The notes below the pieces were generated by a model. The model saw only the letters and a list, made by a program, of their open reading frames with translations, was not told the DNA's origin and did not search any database. Source: Pampinifervens sp039630295 (GTDB taxonomy: Bacteria; Aquificota; Aquificia; Aquificales; Aquificaceae). From it: a stretch of DNA of 5,673 bases. Below are positions 5,244 through 5,673 of the stretch, piece by piece. The translations under genes and the position numbers were made by a program. The stretch lies in the NCBI GenBank assembly GCA_039630295.1, contig JBCNVH010000128.1:1-5673 (forward strand), given 5' to 3'. The first letter of the stretch is position 1; every line of letters begins with the position of its first letter.

Positions 5244-5317
5244 TCGGGGTGACGGGACTTGAACCCGTGACCTCTGGCCCCCCATGCCCGACGCCACTCC
5301 GCCTGCGCCACACCCCA
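5244..5317 (-). tRNA. tRNA-Pro(GGG)
   Basis: On the minus strand the 74-nt segment folds as a tRNA. The acceptor is TGGGGTG/CACCCCG with discriminator A, the D stem GCGC/GCGT, the anticodon loop ATGGGGG with anticodon GGG, the variable loop AGGTC, and the T arm ACGGG-TTCAAGT-CCCGT. G72 and A73 fit the identity elements of bacterial tRNA-Pro. The 3' CCA is not encoded. Oddities are a U1-G72 wobble, no base left for position 26 if the D stem keeps four pairs, a G28-A42 mismatch in the anticodon stem (CGGGC/GCCAG), and G rather than A at position 21. It lies 15 nt after the HU-like gene and 23 nt before the HTH gene, same strand. Confidence 0.85.
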
Positions 5318-5329
5318 GTTTAGAGATAG

Positions 5330-5359
5330 ATTTTAGCCCACCCTAACCTCCGATTTCAA
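5330..5359 (-). promoter_or_regulatory. Predicted sigma70-type promoter of the tRNA-Pro gene
   Basis: On the minus strand TTGAAA (5359-5354) and TAAAAT (5335-5330) are separated by 18 nt. Each hexamer differs from consensus at one base. The predicted start, about 5322-5323, is 5-6 nt before the mature tRNA. The promoter overlaps the end of the HU-like gene, so the tRNA and the HTH gene could be transcribed both from here and by read-through. Confidence 0.5.
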
Positions 5360-5569
5360 CTTCTGAAGTAATTTCTTGCTTGGTCTGAAAAGGATGCGTT
5401 TACCCCTTCTCCTAAAACTGCCAAAACCTGAAACCTTCATGCCTTCGCCGGAGTTTAGGGCATCACTCATCCTTTCTATAAGGAAGTTTACCATCCTATA
5501 GACCTTCTTCTTGGAATATTTATCCGAGTGTCCCTCGTAAAGCCTCTGGACAAGGGTTTTCTTTTTCAT
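5333..5569 (-). CDS. HU/IHF-family DNA-binding protein, short form without the beta-arm
   Basis: HU/IHF proteins are small dimeric nucleoid proteins that bend DNA. This 78-residue protein shows the helical half of the fold (LVQRLYEG, YSKKKVYRMVNFLIERMSDALNSGEGMKV) and the family signature VSGFGSFRRR (46-55). In a normal 90-residue HU, about 40 residues follow GFGTF, including the long beta-ribbon arm with the DNA-intercalating proline (RNPQTG). Here only 26 follow, and GKRIL joins straight to the C-terminal FRPSKKLLQKLKSEV (61-75). The arm is therefore missing or reduced to a tight turn. The protein is very basic, so it may still bind DNA through the body. The ATG overlaps the stop of the upstream frame as ATGA, and no strong Shine-Dalgarno site is seen, suggesting coupled translation. 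The tRNA-Pro follows after 15 nt. Confidence 0.85.
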   Translation of the reverse strand: MKKKTLVQRLYEGHSDKYSKKKVYRMVNFLIERMSDALNSGEGMKVSGFGSFRRRGKRILFRPSKKLLQKLKSEVRVG

Positions 5570-5673
5570 ATCTTCATCTTCTTCTTGAGTATGTCTCCAA
5601 GGGTAAAGCCCCTGTCTGAACTACCTGTGGTTATGATTTCTTCCCTTTTCTCCTCCTCCTTCATGCTAAAGGT
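5566..5673 (-). CDS. C-terminal end of an unrecognised protein, cut by the window edge
   Basis: The frame is open from the right edge for 35 codons and stops at TGA within the ATGA that begins the HU-like gene. The visible peptide is charged and ends TLGDILKKKMKI. A Met four codons from the edge could start a 32-residue peptide, but no ribosome site precedes it, so I read it as the tail of a longer gene. The 4-nt overlap indicates an operon with the HU-like gene. I cannot name the product from this fragment. Confidence 0.6.
   Translation of the reverse strand, partial: TFSMKEEEKREEIITTGSSDRGFTLGDILKKKMKI

Noticed and set aside
5221..5313. Upstream extension of the HTH protein frame to 5313
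   Set aside because: Those codons lie within the tRNA-Pro gene, and a strong ribosome site supports the ATG at 5220.

Overview
This window looks like chromosomal DNA of a thermophilic diderm bacterium, most likely of the Aquificota (Hydrogenobacter/Thermocrinis/Aquifex-like). The reasons are the very short intergenic gaps, heavy use of ATA for Ile and AGA/AGG for Arg, Lys/Glu-rich proteins, an archaeal-type class I aldolase of the ADH-synthase group inside a bacterial operon, and a TonB protein that implies an outer membrane. This placement is inference from gene content and codon use, not from a database match. Ten genes fill the window almost completely, and there is no mobile element, CRISPR array or gene-free stretch over 300 bases.

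Region 1 (about 1-2368, minus strand) is a tight three-gene operon, tonB, then an aroA'-type aldolase, then fabI. The gaps are 1 nt and 11 nt, and strong GGAGG ribosome sites sit inside or against the end of the preceding gene. Its promoter lies in a 42-bp divergent gap (2369-2410) shared with gpsA.

Region 2 (2411-3497): gpsA (plus strand, phospholipid precursor synthesis) converges on a small zinc-ribbon protein gene (minus strand). The last 104 nt of the two genes overlap antisense.

Region 3 (3498-4604): an AI-2E/PerM-family membrane protein starts at GTG only 18 nt from the divergent zinc-ribbon gene. Its end overlaps the next convergent gene by 23 nt.

Region 4 (4582-5673, minus strand) holds the C-terminal end of an unrecognised gene, an HU/IHF-family protein apparently lacking its DNA-binding arms, a tRNA-Pro(GGG), and a predicted helix-turn-helix protein. 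All read in the same direction. A sigma70-like promoter for the tRNA lies over the 3' end of the HU-like gene.

FabI and GpsA both feed membrane lipid synthesis, and TonB and PerM are envelope proteins, so a loose envelope theme runs through regions 1-3. I do not see a clearly new multi-gene system. The most notable signals are: genes that begin a transcript have a TATAAT-like box 4-9 nt from the start codon and no Shine-Dalgarno site, suggesting leaderless mRNAs, while internal genes have strong Shine-Dalgarno sites; the armless HU-like protein; the tRNA-Pro with unusual stems; and the HTH protein with a twin C-terminal motif.
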